14,232 nucleotides of DNA from Klenkia sp. (GTDB lineage: Bacteria > Actinomycetota > Actinomycetes > Mycobacteriales > Geodermatophilaceae): the NCBI GenBank assembly GCA_025966215.1, contig JAOPVM010000231.1, forward strand, positions 1 through 14,232, in the 5' to 3' direction. Position 1 is the first letter of the stretch. Every line of letters starts with the position of its first letter. A program made the position numbers and the translations under genes. The notes beneath the pieces are model-generated. The model saw only the letters and a program-made list of their open reading frames with translations, did no database searches and was not told where the DNA came from. Shown one piece after another: positions 1 through 6,857 of this stretch.

Positions 1-177
1 GTTGGCCGCACCGAGCACGACCTCCTCGATGAACTCCGCCGGCGCCCCGGAGCGGCGCAGCGCCTCCCCGACGACGAGGGCGGCCAGGTCGTCGGGTCGG
101 ACCCCGGACAGGGCACCGCCGTACTTGCCCTGGGGCGTGCGCGCCCCGCTGACCAGGTAGACCTCGGTGGACGGCAT
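1..177 (-). CDS. Thiolase (acetyl-CoA acetyltransferase), N-terminal fragment cut by window edge
   Basis: The 59 visible codons begin MPSTEVYLVSGARTPQGKYG and continue through GALSGVRPDDL to a VVLGAAN segment. That is the standard N-terminus of thiolase-superfamily enzymes (strand 1, the R-T-P-x-G-K/R turn, and the first helix). The catalytic Cys and His lie beyond the window, so degradative versus biosynthetic type cannot be decided. Thiolases condense or cleave beta-ketoacyl-CoA with CoA. The ATG at 175-177 is preceded by a GAGGAG Shine-Dalgarno (complement of 183-188) five bases upstream, which fixes the start. The gene follows the 206-1309 enolase-superfamily gene by 28 bp on the same strand, so the two are probably cotranscribed. 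In this catabolic setting it may perform the terminal thiolytic step (inference). Confidence 0.85.
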   Translation of the reverse strand, partial: MPSTEVYLVSGARTPQGKYGGALSGVRPDDLAALVVGEALRRSGAPAEFIEEVVLGAAN

Positions 178-205
178 CGTCACTCCTCGCTCGTGGTGCG
201 CCCGG

Positions 206-1309
206 TCACTGGTCGTCCCGGTAGCGCTGCAGCTTGTCGTCGTCGATCTCGAAGCCGATCCCCGGCCCGGGTCGGACCGCCATCCGCCCGTCGGCGACGA
301 CCAGGGGCTCGGTGAGCAGGTCGTCGGACATGTCCAGGAAGTTCGACAGCTCGGCCGCGTAGCGGGAGGTGGTGCGGAGCGCGGCGCCGAAGGCCAGCGC
401 GCAGGCACTCCCGACCTGACCGTCGATCTGGTTGCCGATGACGACCTCGGCCCCCAGCCCCTCCGCCAGGTGCGCCACGCGCAGCGAGTCGGAGAAGCCG
501 GTCCGGGCCGTCTTGATGCTGATGGCGGTGGCCGATCCCGCGAGGAGCTCACGGGTGACGTCGGCGGGGGTGGGCACGCTCTCGTCGGCGACGAAGGGGA
601 CGTCGCAGCGGGCGACCAGCCACCGCCGTCCCAGCACGTCGTCGGCTGGGCACAGCTCCTCCACCCTGCTGAGGCCCACGTCGCGCAACCGCCGGAGGGC
701 GTCGGCGGACTCCGAGGGCGTCCAGCCACGGTTCCCGTCCAGGTACAGCTCGACCTCCTCGCCCAGACCCTCGCGGAGTGCCCGACAGACGGCGACGTCG
801 TCGTCGATCGGACGGCGTCCGACCTTGACCTTGAACGACGTGATCCCGTACTCGGCGCGGATCCGCGCTGCCTCCTCCGCCATGACCTGCGGGGCGTCGA
901 AGCCGATCATGTGGCTGACCCGCAGTCCGTCGGTGAACCCGCCCAGCAGGCGGTGCACGGGCTGGCCGACGGTCTTCCCCCAGGCATCCCACATGGCCAT
1001 GTCGATGGCCGACTTCGCCGTCGGGTTGCCGACCGTGCGGGCCATCCGGGCGCGGGCCGGTTCGCGGTCCAGGACGGACAGGCCCAGGATCGCCGGCGCG
1101 AACAGGTCCCTGACCGCGGCGACGATCGAGGCCTGTGTCTCGCCGTAGGTGTAGGGGCGGGGAGGCGCCTCCGCGGTGCCCACCACGCCGTCGGTGGTCA
1201 CCACCTGGACCAGGACGTGGTCGGCGACGTCCACCTGACCGCTCGCGAAGAGCAACGGCTTGCGGTACGGGATGGAGAAGGGGATCGCCCGGACCTCCTC
1301 GATCTGCAC
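206..1309 (-). CDS. Enolase-superfamily enzyme, muconate-lactonizing (MLE) subgroup
   Basis: A 367-residue protein, the usual length for MLE-type members. An N-terminal capping domain (about 1-115) is followed by the (beta/alpha)7-beta barrel. Visible catalytic features are the KxK pair K160/K162 (SFKVKVG), metal ligands D191 (YLDGN), E217 (RVEEL) and D242 (VADES), and the second acid/base lysine K266 (SIKTARTGF). A lysine on each side of the metal site is the signature of the MLE subgroup (cycloisomerases, o-succinylbenzoate synthase, N-acylamino-acid racemases and dipeptide epimerases). Which of these reactions it catalyses is not readable. The start is GTG 1309; an in-frame TGA lies a few codons upstream, and there is no strong Shine-Dalgarno. 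It lies 44 bp downstream of the LysR gene and 28 bp upstream of the thiolase on the same strand, so it is probably in the LysR regulon. Confidence 0.9.
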   Translation of the reverse strand: MQIEEVRAIPFSIPYRKPLLFASGQVDVADHVLVQVVTTDGVVGTAEAPPRPYTYGETQASIVAAVRDLFAPAILGLSVLDREPARARMARTVGNPTAKSAIDMAMWDAWGKTVGQPVHRLLGGFTDGLRVSHMIGFDAPQVMAEEAARIRAEYGITSFKVKVGRRPIDDDVAVCRALREGLGEEVELYLDGNRGWTPSESADALRRLRDVGLSRVEELCPADDVLGRRWLVARCDVPFVADESVPTPADVTRELLAGSATAISIKTARTGFSDSLRVAHLAEGLGAEVVIGNQIDGQVGSACALAFGAALRTTSRYAAELSNFLDMSDDLLTEPLVVADGRMAVRPGPGIGFEIDDDKLQRYRDDQ

Positions 1310-1353
1310 CCTCAGGACGCTACGGAGCGCACCGGGCCCCGTCCAAGACCTGA

Positions 1354-2277
1354 TCAGCGCGCATCCATACCCCGGGCGTCCGGATCGGGGGTGGGCAGCG
1401 CGGTCTCACCCACGTCGAGCACGGCGCGCAGACTGGGGCTGTCGTCGTCGGTGCGCCACGCCAAAGCAGCCTGCATCCGGTCGTCGGGCAGGTCGTGCAG
1501 CGGTCGGTAGACCAGCCCCACCGTCTGGGCGGGGCGGACCGAGCTCAGTGTCACCGTCACACCCGCACCGGCCGCCACCAAGGCGAGCACCGTGCTCGAG
1601 TCGGGGGCGCGTTGGACCACCCGGGGGCGGAAGCCGGCCTGGACGCAGGCGCTCACCATCCGGGCCTGCAGCATCGACCCCTGGTCGGTCGGCAGCCCCA
1701 CGAAGTCGTCGTCGACGAGGTCGATCAGGGACACCGTCTCCTGCTCGGCGAGGCGGTGGCCCTCCGGGAGGGCGCACAACAGCTGCTCGATCTCGACCAC
1801 TCGGTGGCTCAGGCCCTGTCTGCCGATCGGCAGACGTACGAAGGCCAGGTCCAGCTCGCCCGAGGCCAGCATGTCGAAGGCGGTGAAGACGTAGGTCTGG
1901 GACCGCAGGACGAGCTCGATCCCCGGGTGGGCTCGGCGGACGGCGCTGGTCAGCAGCGGGAGGGAGCGTTGGCTGGAGGCGCCGGCGAAACCGATCCGCA
2001 CCCTGCCCAGCTCGCCCGCTGCGATGGCTGCGGCGGTCTCGCCGACCGCATCGACGCCCTGCAGGGCCTTCCGTGCCGAGGGCAGGAGGCGTTCCCCGGC
2101 GTCGGTCAAGCGGCAACTGCGGGTGCTCCGGTCGAACAGCAGCAGGCCCAGTTCGCGCTCCATCCGGCGGACCCGGCTGGACAACGGTGGCTGGGCCATG
2201 TGCAGCCGTTGCGCGGCCCGGCCGAAGTGCAGTTCCTCGGCGACGGCCACGAACGCCTGCAGGTCGCGCAGGTCCAC
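1354..2277 (-). CDS. LysR-family transcriptional regulator
   Basis: A 307-residue protein with a textbook LysR N-terminus: MDLRDLQAFVAVAEELHFGR, then a winged helix-turn-helix (about residues 17-60) containing AAQRLHMAQPPLSSRVRRME and a DRSTRSCRLTDAG wing. The rest is the periplasmic-binding-protein-like effector domain (about 90-295), with the RIGFAGASS opening strand typical of CatM/BenM/CbnR-type regulators. Such proteins bind a T-N11-A dyad upstream of a divergent operon and respond to a pathway metabolite. The start is GTG 2277, and no other in-frame start lies just upstream. It is divergent from the cyclase gene, and the intervening DNA carries a matching dyad (2289-2311). Co-orientation with an MLE-type gene is the classic arrangement of aromatic-acid regulons, but the inducer is unknown. 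The last ~20 residues (PTPDPDARGMDAR) are probably a disordered tail. Confidence 0.93.
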   Translation of the reverse strand: MDLRDLQAFVAVAEELHFGRAAQRLHMAQPPLSSRVRRMERELGLLLFDRSTRSCRLTDAGERLLPSARKALQGVDAVGETAAAIAAGELGRVRIGFAGASSQRSLPLLTSAVRRAHPGIELVLRSQTYVFTAFDMLASGELDLAFVRLPIGRQGLSHRVVEIEQLLCALPEGHRLAEQETVSLIDLVDDDFVGLPTDQGSMLQARMVSACVQAGFRPRVVQRAPDSSTVLALVAAGAGVTVTLSSVRPAQTVGLVYRPLHDLPDDRMQAALAWRTDDDSPSLRAVLDVGETALPTPDPDARGMDAR

Positions 2278-2288
2278 GCCGAACCCCG

Positions 2289-2311
2289 ATCCATAGCCCT
2301 GGGAGATGGAT
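2289..2311. promoter_or_regulatory. Predicted LysR operator: 23-bp dyad with T-N11-A geometry
   Basis: Arms ATCCAT (2289-2294) and ATGGAT (2306-2311) are perfect inverted repeats separated by exactly 11 bases. The flanking T2294 and A2306 therefore give the T-N11-A LysR box. The inner bases CCC-T-GGG (2297-2303) are centred on the same base, 2300, so 9 of 11 pairs match. The site lies 12 bp upstream of the LysR start and 53 bp upstream of the preferred cyclase start, where a divergent-promoter operator is expected. The fit to the known LysR-family motif is directly visible; binding is inferred. Confidence 0.7.
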
Positions 2312-2363
2312 GCAGAGCCTATTCGTCCTGGACCGTCGGCTCGGATCGTGGATCACTGGACCC

Positions 2364-3434
2364 GTGCAGCGGTGGCGGCGTCGGCCGGAAGGGTCGACCT
2401 GGGGTGACTTCGGTCCCGATGACGTGCTCGGTCGGCTGACCACCATGGGGCCCGAACAGGTGCTGCGGGGGATCGCCGAGGTCCGTGACGGGGTCGCCTT
2501 CAGCCTGTCCCTGCCGTTGGACCTCCCCGGCGGGACGTCGCTGAACGCCAACCGGATGCCACCGGTCGTGCGACCCACGCTGCGGGCCGGCGCGGTGAAC
2601 TTCCACTGCGCGATGTCCCGGGCCGTGCCCGGCGCCGACGACCTGGTCTGCGACGACCTCGTCGTGCTGCACACCCAGTACTCGACCCAGTGGGACGCGT
2701 TCGGCCACGCCGGCGCCTTCTTCGACGCCGACGGGGACGGGGTGGCCGAGCCGGTCTACTACAACGGCTGGCGGGCCGGCATCGAGGTGCGGGGACCCGC
2801 CGCCGACCAGACCGGCCTGGCGGGGATCGGCAGCCTCGGTGACGTGTCCGGGGCCGAGGACGGCCGGGCCTCGACGTCACACGCCGGTCCGGTCGACATC
2901 AGCCACATGGCCGGCCACGGGGTGCAGGGTCGTGGAGTGCTGGTGGACCTGGCCGCCCACCTCGGCCCCGGCCGCACCAGGGTCGGGTGGGCCGAGCTCG
3001 AGGCGGTGTTGGCCGCCGACGGCGTCCTCGTCGAACCCGGGGACGTCGTCGTCCTGCACACCGGCTTCGCGACCGCACTCCTCGCCTGCGGTGGGACGCC
3101 GACCCGCGCGGTGCTGGACTCCGGCGCGGTCCTGGACGGGGCCGATCCCGAGCTGCGGGCCTGGGTCCGGGACAGCGGGATCGCCGCGCTGGCCGCGGAC
3201 AACTACGCCGTGGAGGCGTTTCCCCCCGGGCGGGCGCTGGACCAGGAACCCGCCCTCCCGTTGCACCGCCTGTGCCTGTTCGAGCTGGGGGTCCACCTGG
3301 GGGAGCTCTGGCACGTCGGACCCCTGGCCGACCACCTGAGAGCCCAGGGCCGGTCTCGGTTCCTGCTGACCGCGCCGCCCCTGCGGCTGCCCGGGGCCAC
3401 CGGTTCGCCGGTCACGCCCATCGCCACCGTCTGA
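2364..3434 (+). CDS. Cyclase-family (kynurenine-formamidase-like) metal-dependent hydrolase, long form
   Basis: A 356-residue protein from GTG 2364. It begins RWRRRPEGSTWGDFG, matching the usual N-terminus of long-form cyclase-family proteins (PF04199), which include kynurenine formamidase and isatin hydrolase and open amide, lactone or lactam bonds. Family landmarks are FSLSLPLD, QYSTQWDAFGH, a following FFDADGDGVAEPVYYNGW stretch, PVDISHMAGHGVQGRGVLVD, and VLVEPGDVVVLHTGF. In canonical short members the metal motif is HxxxHxD; here both histidines read Gln (QYSTQWD). An ATG at 2310 is also in frame, but it would overlap the predicted LysR operator and add unconserved residues, so GTG 2364 is preferred. 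It is the first gene of the rightward operon, 9 bp before the SDR. A role in hydrolysing a ring product of the pathway is inference. Confidence 0.85.
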   Translation: MQRWRRRPEGSTWGDFGPDDVLGRLTTMGPEQVLRGIAEVRDGVAFSLSLPLDLPGGTSLNANRMPPVVRPTLRAGAVNFHCAMSRAVPGADDLVCDDLVVLHTQYSTQWDAFGHAGAFFDADGDGVAEPVYYNGWRAGIEVRGPAADQTGLAGIGSLGDVSGAEDGRASTSHAGPVDISHMAGHGVQGRGVLVDLAAHLGPGRTRVGWAELEAVLAADGVLVEPGDVVVLHTGFATALLACGGTPTRAVLDSGAVLDGADPELRAWVRDSGIAALAADNYAVEAFPPGRALDQEPALPLHRLCLFELGVHLGELWHVGPLADHLRAQGRSRFLLTAPPLRLPGATGSPVTPIATV

Positions 3435-3443
3435 GGAGCTGAC

Positions 3444-4148
3444 GTGCACGAACGACTGCTGGTGACCGGCGGCGCCTCCGGGATCGGCCGAGCGGTGGTC
3501 GACCTGGGCCTGGCGCGCGGCTGGGACGTCGTGACGCTGGATCGTCAGGTGAGCACCGCCGGTCGGGGAGTGCTTGCCGACTTGCGCGACCCGGCGTCGA
3601 CGGCCGACGGCCTGGCCGAGGTGCTGGCCGACGGGCCGATCACCCGCCTGGTCAACAACGTCGGGGCGGTGTTCCCCGGCCGGCTGGAGGACCAGTCGCT
3701 GGACGACGTCGACGCGTCCTTCGCGTTGAACCTGCGGTGCGCGGTGCAGTGCACCCAGGCGGTGCTGCCCGGGATGCGGTCTGCAGGGTTCGGTCGAGTG
3801 GTCAACATGTCGTCCCGCGCCGCCCTCGGGAAGGCCGAGCGCACGGCCTACGCCGCCGCGAAGGCCGGGTTGCTGGGTCTGACCCGGGTGTGGGCCCTGG
3901 AGCTGGGCCCCGCGGGGATCACCGTCAACGCCGTCGGCCCGGGCCCCATCGCGACCACGCTGTTCGAGGCCGCCAACGACGCGGCGACGACCCGGGCGAT
4001 CGTCGACGCGGTCCCGGTCCGCCGGATGGGCACCCCCGACGACGTCGCCCACGCCGTCGACTTCTTCCTGGGCGACCACTCGGGGTTCGTGACCGGCCAG
4101 GTCCTCTACGTCTGTGGAGGCCTCACCGTCGGGTCCGCGGCCCTGTGA
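3444..4148 (+). CDS. Short-chain dehydrogenase/reductase (SDR)
   Basis: A 234-residue classical SDR with a Rossmann fold. It shows the nucleotide motif TGGASGIG near the N-terminus, an acidic LDR after beta-2 that favours NAD(H), the NNVG structural motif (variant of NNAG), a catalytic Ser in NMSSRAALG, and the YAAAK (YxxxK) active-site pair. A GPGPI segment and a C-terminal GQVLYVCGGLTV complete the family pattern. It would oxidise or reduce a hydroxyl/keto group on a pathway intermediate; the substrate is unknown. The GTG start at 3444 has an excellent GAGGAG Shine-Dalgarno that overlaps the cyclase stop region, giving a 9-bp gap. Its own stop is 7 bp before the next gene's start, so translation of the three genes is probably coupled. 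Confidence 0.93.
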   Translation: MHERLLVTGGASGIGRAVVDLGLARGWDVVTLDRQVSTAGRGVLADLRDPASTADGLAEVLADGPITRLVNNVGAVFPGRLEDQSLDDVDASFALNLRCAVQCTQAVLPGMRSAGFGRVVNMSSRAALGKAERTAYAAAKAGLLGLTRVWALELGPAGITVNAVGPGPIATTLFEAANDAATTRAIVDAVPVRRMGTPDDVAHAVDFFLGDHSGFVTGQVLYVCGGLTVGSAAL

Positions 4149-4155
4149 GCCGGCC

Positions 4156-5295
4156 GTGACGATCGTGGAGGTCGAGGCGTTCGGCACCACCTTCGAGCTC
4201 GCGCCGCACGAGCGGGTCAGCCTGGGGGTCGGGACGGCGGTCAAGCGGGATGCGGTCGTCGTCAAGGTGGTGACCGACAGCGGGTTGGTGGGCTGGGGGG
4301 AGGCGCACCACGGTCGGGCTCCGGGTGCAGTCGCGCACCTCGTCCGGACGACGATCCGCGACCTGGTCCTCGGACTGGACCCCCTCGACGTCGTCGGCGT
4401 GTGGCAGACCGTCTACCGGCGCCAGCTGGCCAGCCACGGCATGGGTGCTGCCGCGGTCATGGCCCTCAGCGGGGTGGACACGGCCCTCTGGGACATCCGG
4501 GGTAAGGCTGCGGGGATGCCACTGTGCACGCTGCTCGGTGGACGCCCCCGCTCGATCCCGGCCTACGCCGGCGGCATCGCGTTCGGCTTCCAGCCCGTCG
4601 ACGACCTGTTGGCCGAGATCGAGCCCCATCGGCGCGCCGGCTTCCTCGCCCTGAAGCTCCGGGTGGGCGACGCTGCGGCCGCCGACGTGGCGCGGGTCGC
4701 CGCGGTCCGCTCCGCGTTCGGCGACGATCTCGTGCTGCTCACCGACGCGAACACCGGCTACGACCTCGACGACGTCAGGGCGGTCGCCCGACCCTTCGAG
4801 GAGCTGCGGGTGGGGTGGCTGGAAGAACCCTTCCCGGCGCACGACCACCGCTCCTACGCGCGGGCGGCCGCGCTGACCTCCGTGCCGTTGGCCGCCGGCG
4901 AGAACCACTACACCCGGTTCGAGTTCCACCGCCTCGTCGAGGACGGCGTCGTCTCGATCCTCCAGCCCGACCTCTCCAAGGCCGGCGGCGTGACCGAGGT
5001 GATGCGCATCGCGGCCATGGCCTCGGCCTGGAAGCTCCCCGTCCACCCGCACACCTCGATGACCGGCATCAACATGGCCGCGACCATCCACCTGCTGGCG
5101 GCCGTCGACAACGGTGGGTACTTCGAGGCCGACGTCTCCCGCCGCAACCGCTTCCGGGACGAGCTGGTGTCCACCCCCTACCAGCTCGCGGCCGACGGCA
5201 CGGTCAGCCCGCTGACCGCTCCCGGACTGGGGGTGGAGGTGGACGAGGACTTCCTCCGGGCCCACCCGCTCGTCGACGGTCCGAGCTACGTCTGA
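4156..5295 (+). CDS. Enolase-superfamily enzyme, mandelate-racemase (MR) subgroup
   Basis: A 379-residue protein from GTG 4156 (MTIVEVEAFG). Capping domain to about residue 125, then the barrel. Visible residues are K167-x-R169 (ALKLRVG), metal ligands D197 (LTDANTGY), E223 (WLEEPFP) and E249 (AAGENHY), then D272 (LQPDLSKAGG) and H299 (VHPHTSMTG) forming the His-Asp dyad, and E324 (YFEAD). The third ligand Glu plus His-Asp dyad is diagnostic of the MR subgroup (racemases and sugar-acid or hydroxyacid dehydratases) and differs from the MLE-type enzyme at 206-1309. The second basic residue is Arg rather than Lys, which narrows the chemistry but does not identify it. A GTG at 4114 is in frame but would overlap the SDR by 35 bp and has no ribosome site. 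It is the last gene of the rightward operon. Confidence 0.9.
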   Translation: MTIVEVEAFGTTFELAPHERVSLGVGTAVKRDAVVVKVVTDSGLVGWGEAHHGRAPGAVAHLVRTTIRDLVLGLDPLDVVGVWQTVYRRQLASHGMGAAAVMALSGVDTALWDIRGKAAGMPLCTLLGGRPRSIPAYAGGIAFGFQPVDDLLAEIEPHRRAGFLALKLRVGDAAAADVARVAAVRSAFGDDLVLLTDANTGYDLDDVRAVARPFEELRVGWLEEPFPAHDHRSYARAAALTSVPLAAGENHYTRFEFHRLVEDGVVSILQPDLSKAGGVTEVMRIAAMASAWKLPVHPHTSMTGINMAATIHLLAAVDNGGYFEADVSRRNRFRDELVSTPYQLAADGTVSPLTAPGLGVEVDEDFLRAHPLVDGPSYV

Positions 5296-5824
5296 GCGGC
5301 CGCCGGTCCCGGGTCAGCGCCGACGGGTGCTCGGTCAGGGCGTGACCTGCACCTGCATGGAGGGGAGACAGCGGCAGCGACCACAGCAGGTCGTGCAGAC
5401 GTCCCCGAGGACGAAGTCGTCGCCACCGGCGGCGGAGAGCTGGGTCGTGACGGTGCGGTGGCCGGGCGCACCGACCACAGGTGCAGGTGGGCGGGCCGCC
5501 ACGGATGCCAACCCGCTGAGGAGAATGAGTGCGCCGGTCGGTCCGGTCGGCACCGGGTACGGCGTGGGCTGGATGGTGCGGATCTCGATGCAGCCCCGCG
5601 GCGTGCGCGGTCACGATGCCGCGCAGGTTCCCGGCCGGGGTGTCGGGGGCGGACCCGGAGTGTCGGCCCTTCTCGCCGGCGGAGCGGCCACCCCTGGAGC
5701 ACGTCCGAGCCGGGATGTCGCACGCCGACCGGTGACCGGCGGGTGTCGATACGCGGATGACGCGTTCTCCCCGTCGACGCCCGTCGCGCTTGCATCTCGG
5801 CGTCCCGGATCGAACCATCTGCGC
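5296..5824. other. 529-bp interval without a confidently supported gene
   Basis: It separates the MR-type gene from the TetR gene. It contains the weak Cys-rich minus-strand ORF described separately (5335-5553) and plus-strand reading frames whose composition does not look coding near the TetR start. A GAGGAG at 5518-5523 precedes ATG 5525 (spacing 1, too short) and GTG 5529 (spacing 5), but neither frame encodes anything recognisable. I see no convincing terminator after 5295. Confidence 0.5.
5335..5553 (-). CDS. Possible small Cys-rich protein, unrecognised
   Basis: A 72-codon frame from GTG 5553 to TGA 5335-5337. I do not recognise it. It opens with a short hydrophobic stretch (GALILLSGLASVAA) and ends with five cysteines in eleven residues (VCTTCCGRCRC), then LPSMQVQVTP. 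Third-position GC is about 85% over the last 50 codons and the residue composition (GGDDFVLGDV) is more protein-like than the opposing frames, which argues for coding. Against it, no Shine-Dalgarno precedes GTG 5553, and the open frame continues upstream to a TGA near 5613 without any ATG, GTG or TTG. The real start may have been lost to a frameshift, or the ORF may be spurious. It ends 39 bp from the convergent MR-type gene and points away from the TetR gene. Confidence 0.3.
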   Translation of the reverse strand: MPTGPTGALILLSGLASVAARPPAPVVGAPGHRTVTTQLSAAGGDDFVLGDVCTTCCGRCRCLPSMQVQVTP

Positions 5825-6481
5825 GTGGTCCCCACCCCAGGCACTGACCGTCGCAGCCGGAAGCGCGCTCGCACTCGGAACAGGATCCTGGTGACGGCCC
5901 GCCAGTTGTTCGCCCTCCACGGCTTCGCCGCCACGTCGGTCACGCGCATCGCCGCTGCTGCCGACGTCGCGGCCGCGACCGTCTACAACCACTTCCCCCA
6001 CAAGGAGGACCTGTTCTTCCAGGACCGCTGCCCTTGGGTCCAGATCGCCGACCACCTCGCGGACAACCCCGAGCGCCACAGGACGGGGTCCGAGCTCATC
6101 GGGGTGGTCAGCGACGTCGTCGCGGCCCATCTCGAGCGACTCACCGAACCCGGTGGGCGGACGACCCTCGAGGACCTGCTGGGCCACCCGGGCCTCGCCC
6201 TCTGGGAGCGTGGGCTGCAACGGCGGGCACAAGCGGCCATCAGTGCGCACATCTCCCGGCACGCTGCCCGGACCGTCCGACCCGAGGCCGATCGCTGTGC
6301 GGCACTGACCATCGCCGAGGCGAGCACGATCATCGCCGACCGCCGTCGGATCGTCATGGACTGCGCGAGCGACCCGGTGCCCGACGACGGGCTCTCGGCC
6401 CGGGAACTGCTCCACGGGCGTCTGGTCGAGCTGCACGACCTGGTGGTGAACCAGGTGCAGGGGCCCCTCGCGTCCCACTGA
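5825..6481 (+). CDS. TetR-family transcriptional regulator
   Basis: A 218-residue protein from GTG 5825. The N-terminal DNA-binding domain is clear: a basic lead (RRSRKRARTRNRI), helix 1 (LVTARQLFALHGF), then the helix-turn-helix (ATSVTRIAAAADVAAATVYN) ending in the family signature YNHFPHKEDLF. The C-terminal ligand domain (about 75-218) is all helical and not assignable to an effector. The open frame extends far upstream to about 5327, but that part has lower third-position GC and no TetR similarity, so the start just before the basic lead is chosen; no strong Shine-Dalgarno marks it. It lies 529 bp after the catabolic operon in the same direction. Its target is unknown; autoregulation or control of the flanking small ORF or membrane gene is possible. 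Confidence 0.85.
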   Translation: MVPTPGTDRRSRKRARTRNRILVTARQLFALHGFAATSVTRIAAAADVAAATVYNHFPHKEDLFFQDRCPWVQIADHLADNPERHRTGSELIGVVSDVVAAHLERLTEPGGRTTLEDLLGHPGLALWERGLQRRAQAAISAHISRHAARTVRPEADRCAALTIAEASTIIADRRRIVMDCASDPVPDDGLSARELLHGRLVELHDLVVNQVQGPLASH

Positions 6482-6857
6482 ACCGCATCTGGTGATCCCC
6501 ACCGGCGGGGAGCGGCTCGAGAGTGGTCCTGTCCGTACGGTGCGACCGGCGGCCTGAAGGGGGCTCGAACGGTCCGCCTGCCCGGCGGTCCGGTCAGCCC
6601 GGGGCAGGTGCGCGGGAGCAGGGGGAACACACCCCGACCAGCAGCCACACGACGCCGCGGTGAGCACCATGGCACCGGGACGCGCGCCCACAGGGCGTCC
6701 GGGCCACCGACGGCGGCCGGGACGATGGTGGCGACGGGCATGCGAGCGCCCAGCGCGCTGAGCAGGCGTCCGACGACGCCGGCGTCCTGCCCACACCGAC
6801 CTACCAGGCGGGAAGGTGTTCAGGTCCTGTGCAGGGTTCGGCGCCCAGGCTGCCGCC
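6482..6857. other. 376-bp intergenic stretch, no supported gene
   Basis: No frame here shows a convincing start, Shine-Dalgarno and conserved motif together. Minus-strand frames show hydrophobic, protein-like patches (for example near 6660-6741, containing MPVATIVPAAVGG) that switch frame, which could be the remains of a small membrane-protein gene but are too short to call. A weak hairpin lies at 6570-6592. Confidence 0.4.
6570..6592 (+). terminator. Weak hairpin downstream of the TetR gene
   Basis: CGG-T-CCGCC (6570-6578), loop TGCCC, GGCGG-T-CCG (6584-6592): eight base pairs with one T-T mismatch and no T-tract. It starts 89 bp after the TetR stop. It could end TetR transcription, but stems of this size arise easily in GC-rich DNA. 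Confidence 0.3.

Noticed and set aside
2073..2363. N-terminal extension of the cyclase frame
   Set aside because: It runs antisense through the LysR gene and the operator dyad; similarity to the family begins only at about 2364.
5525..5824. TetR start at ATG 5525
   Set aside because: The GAGGAG is only one base from this ATG, the added 100 residues lack TetR similarity and their third-position GC falls off toward the true gene.
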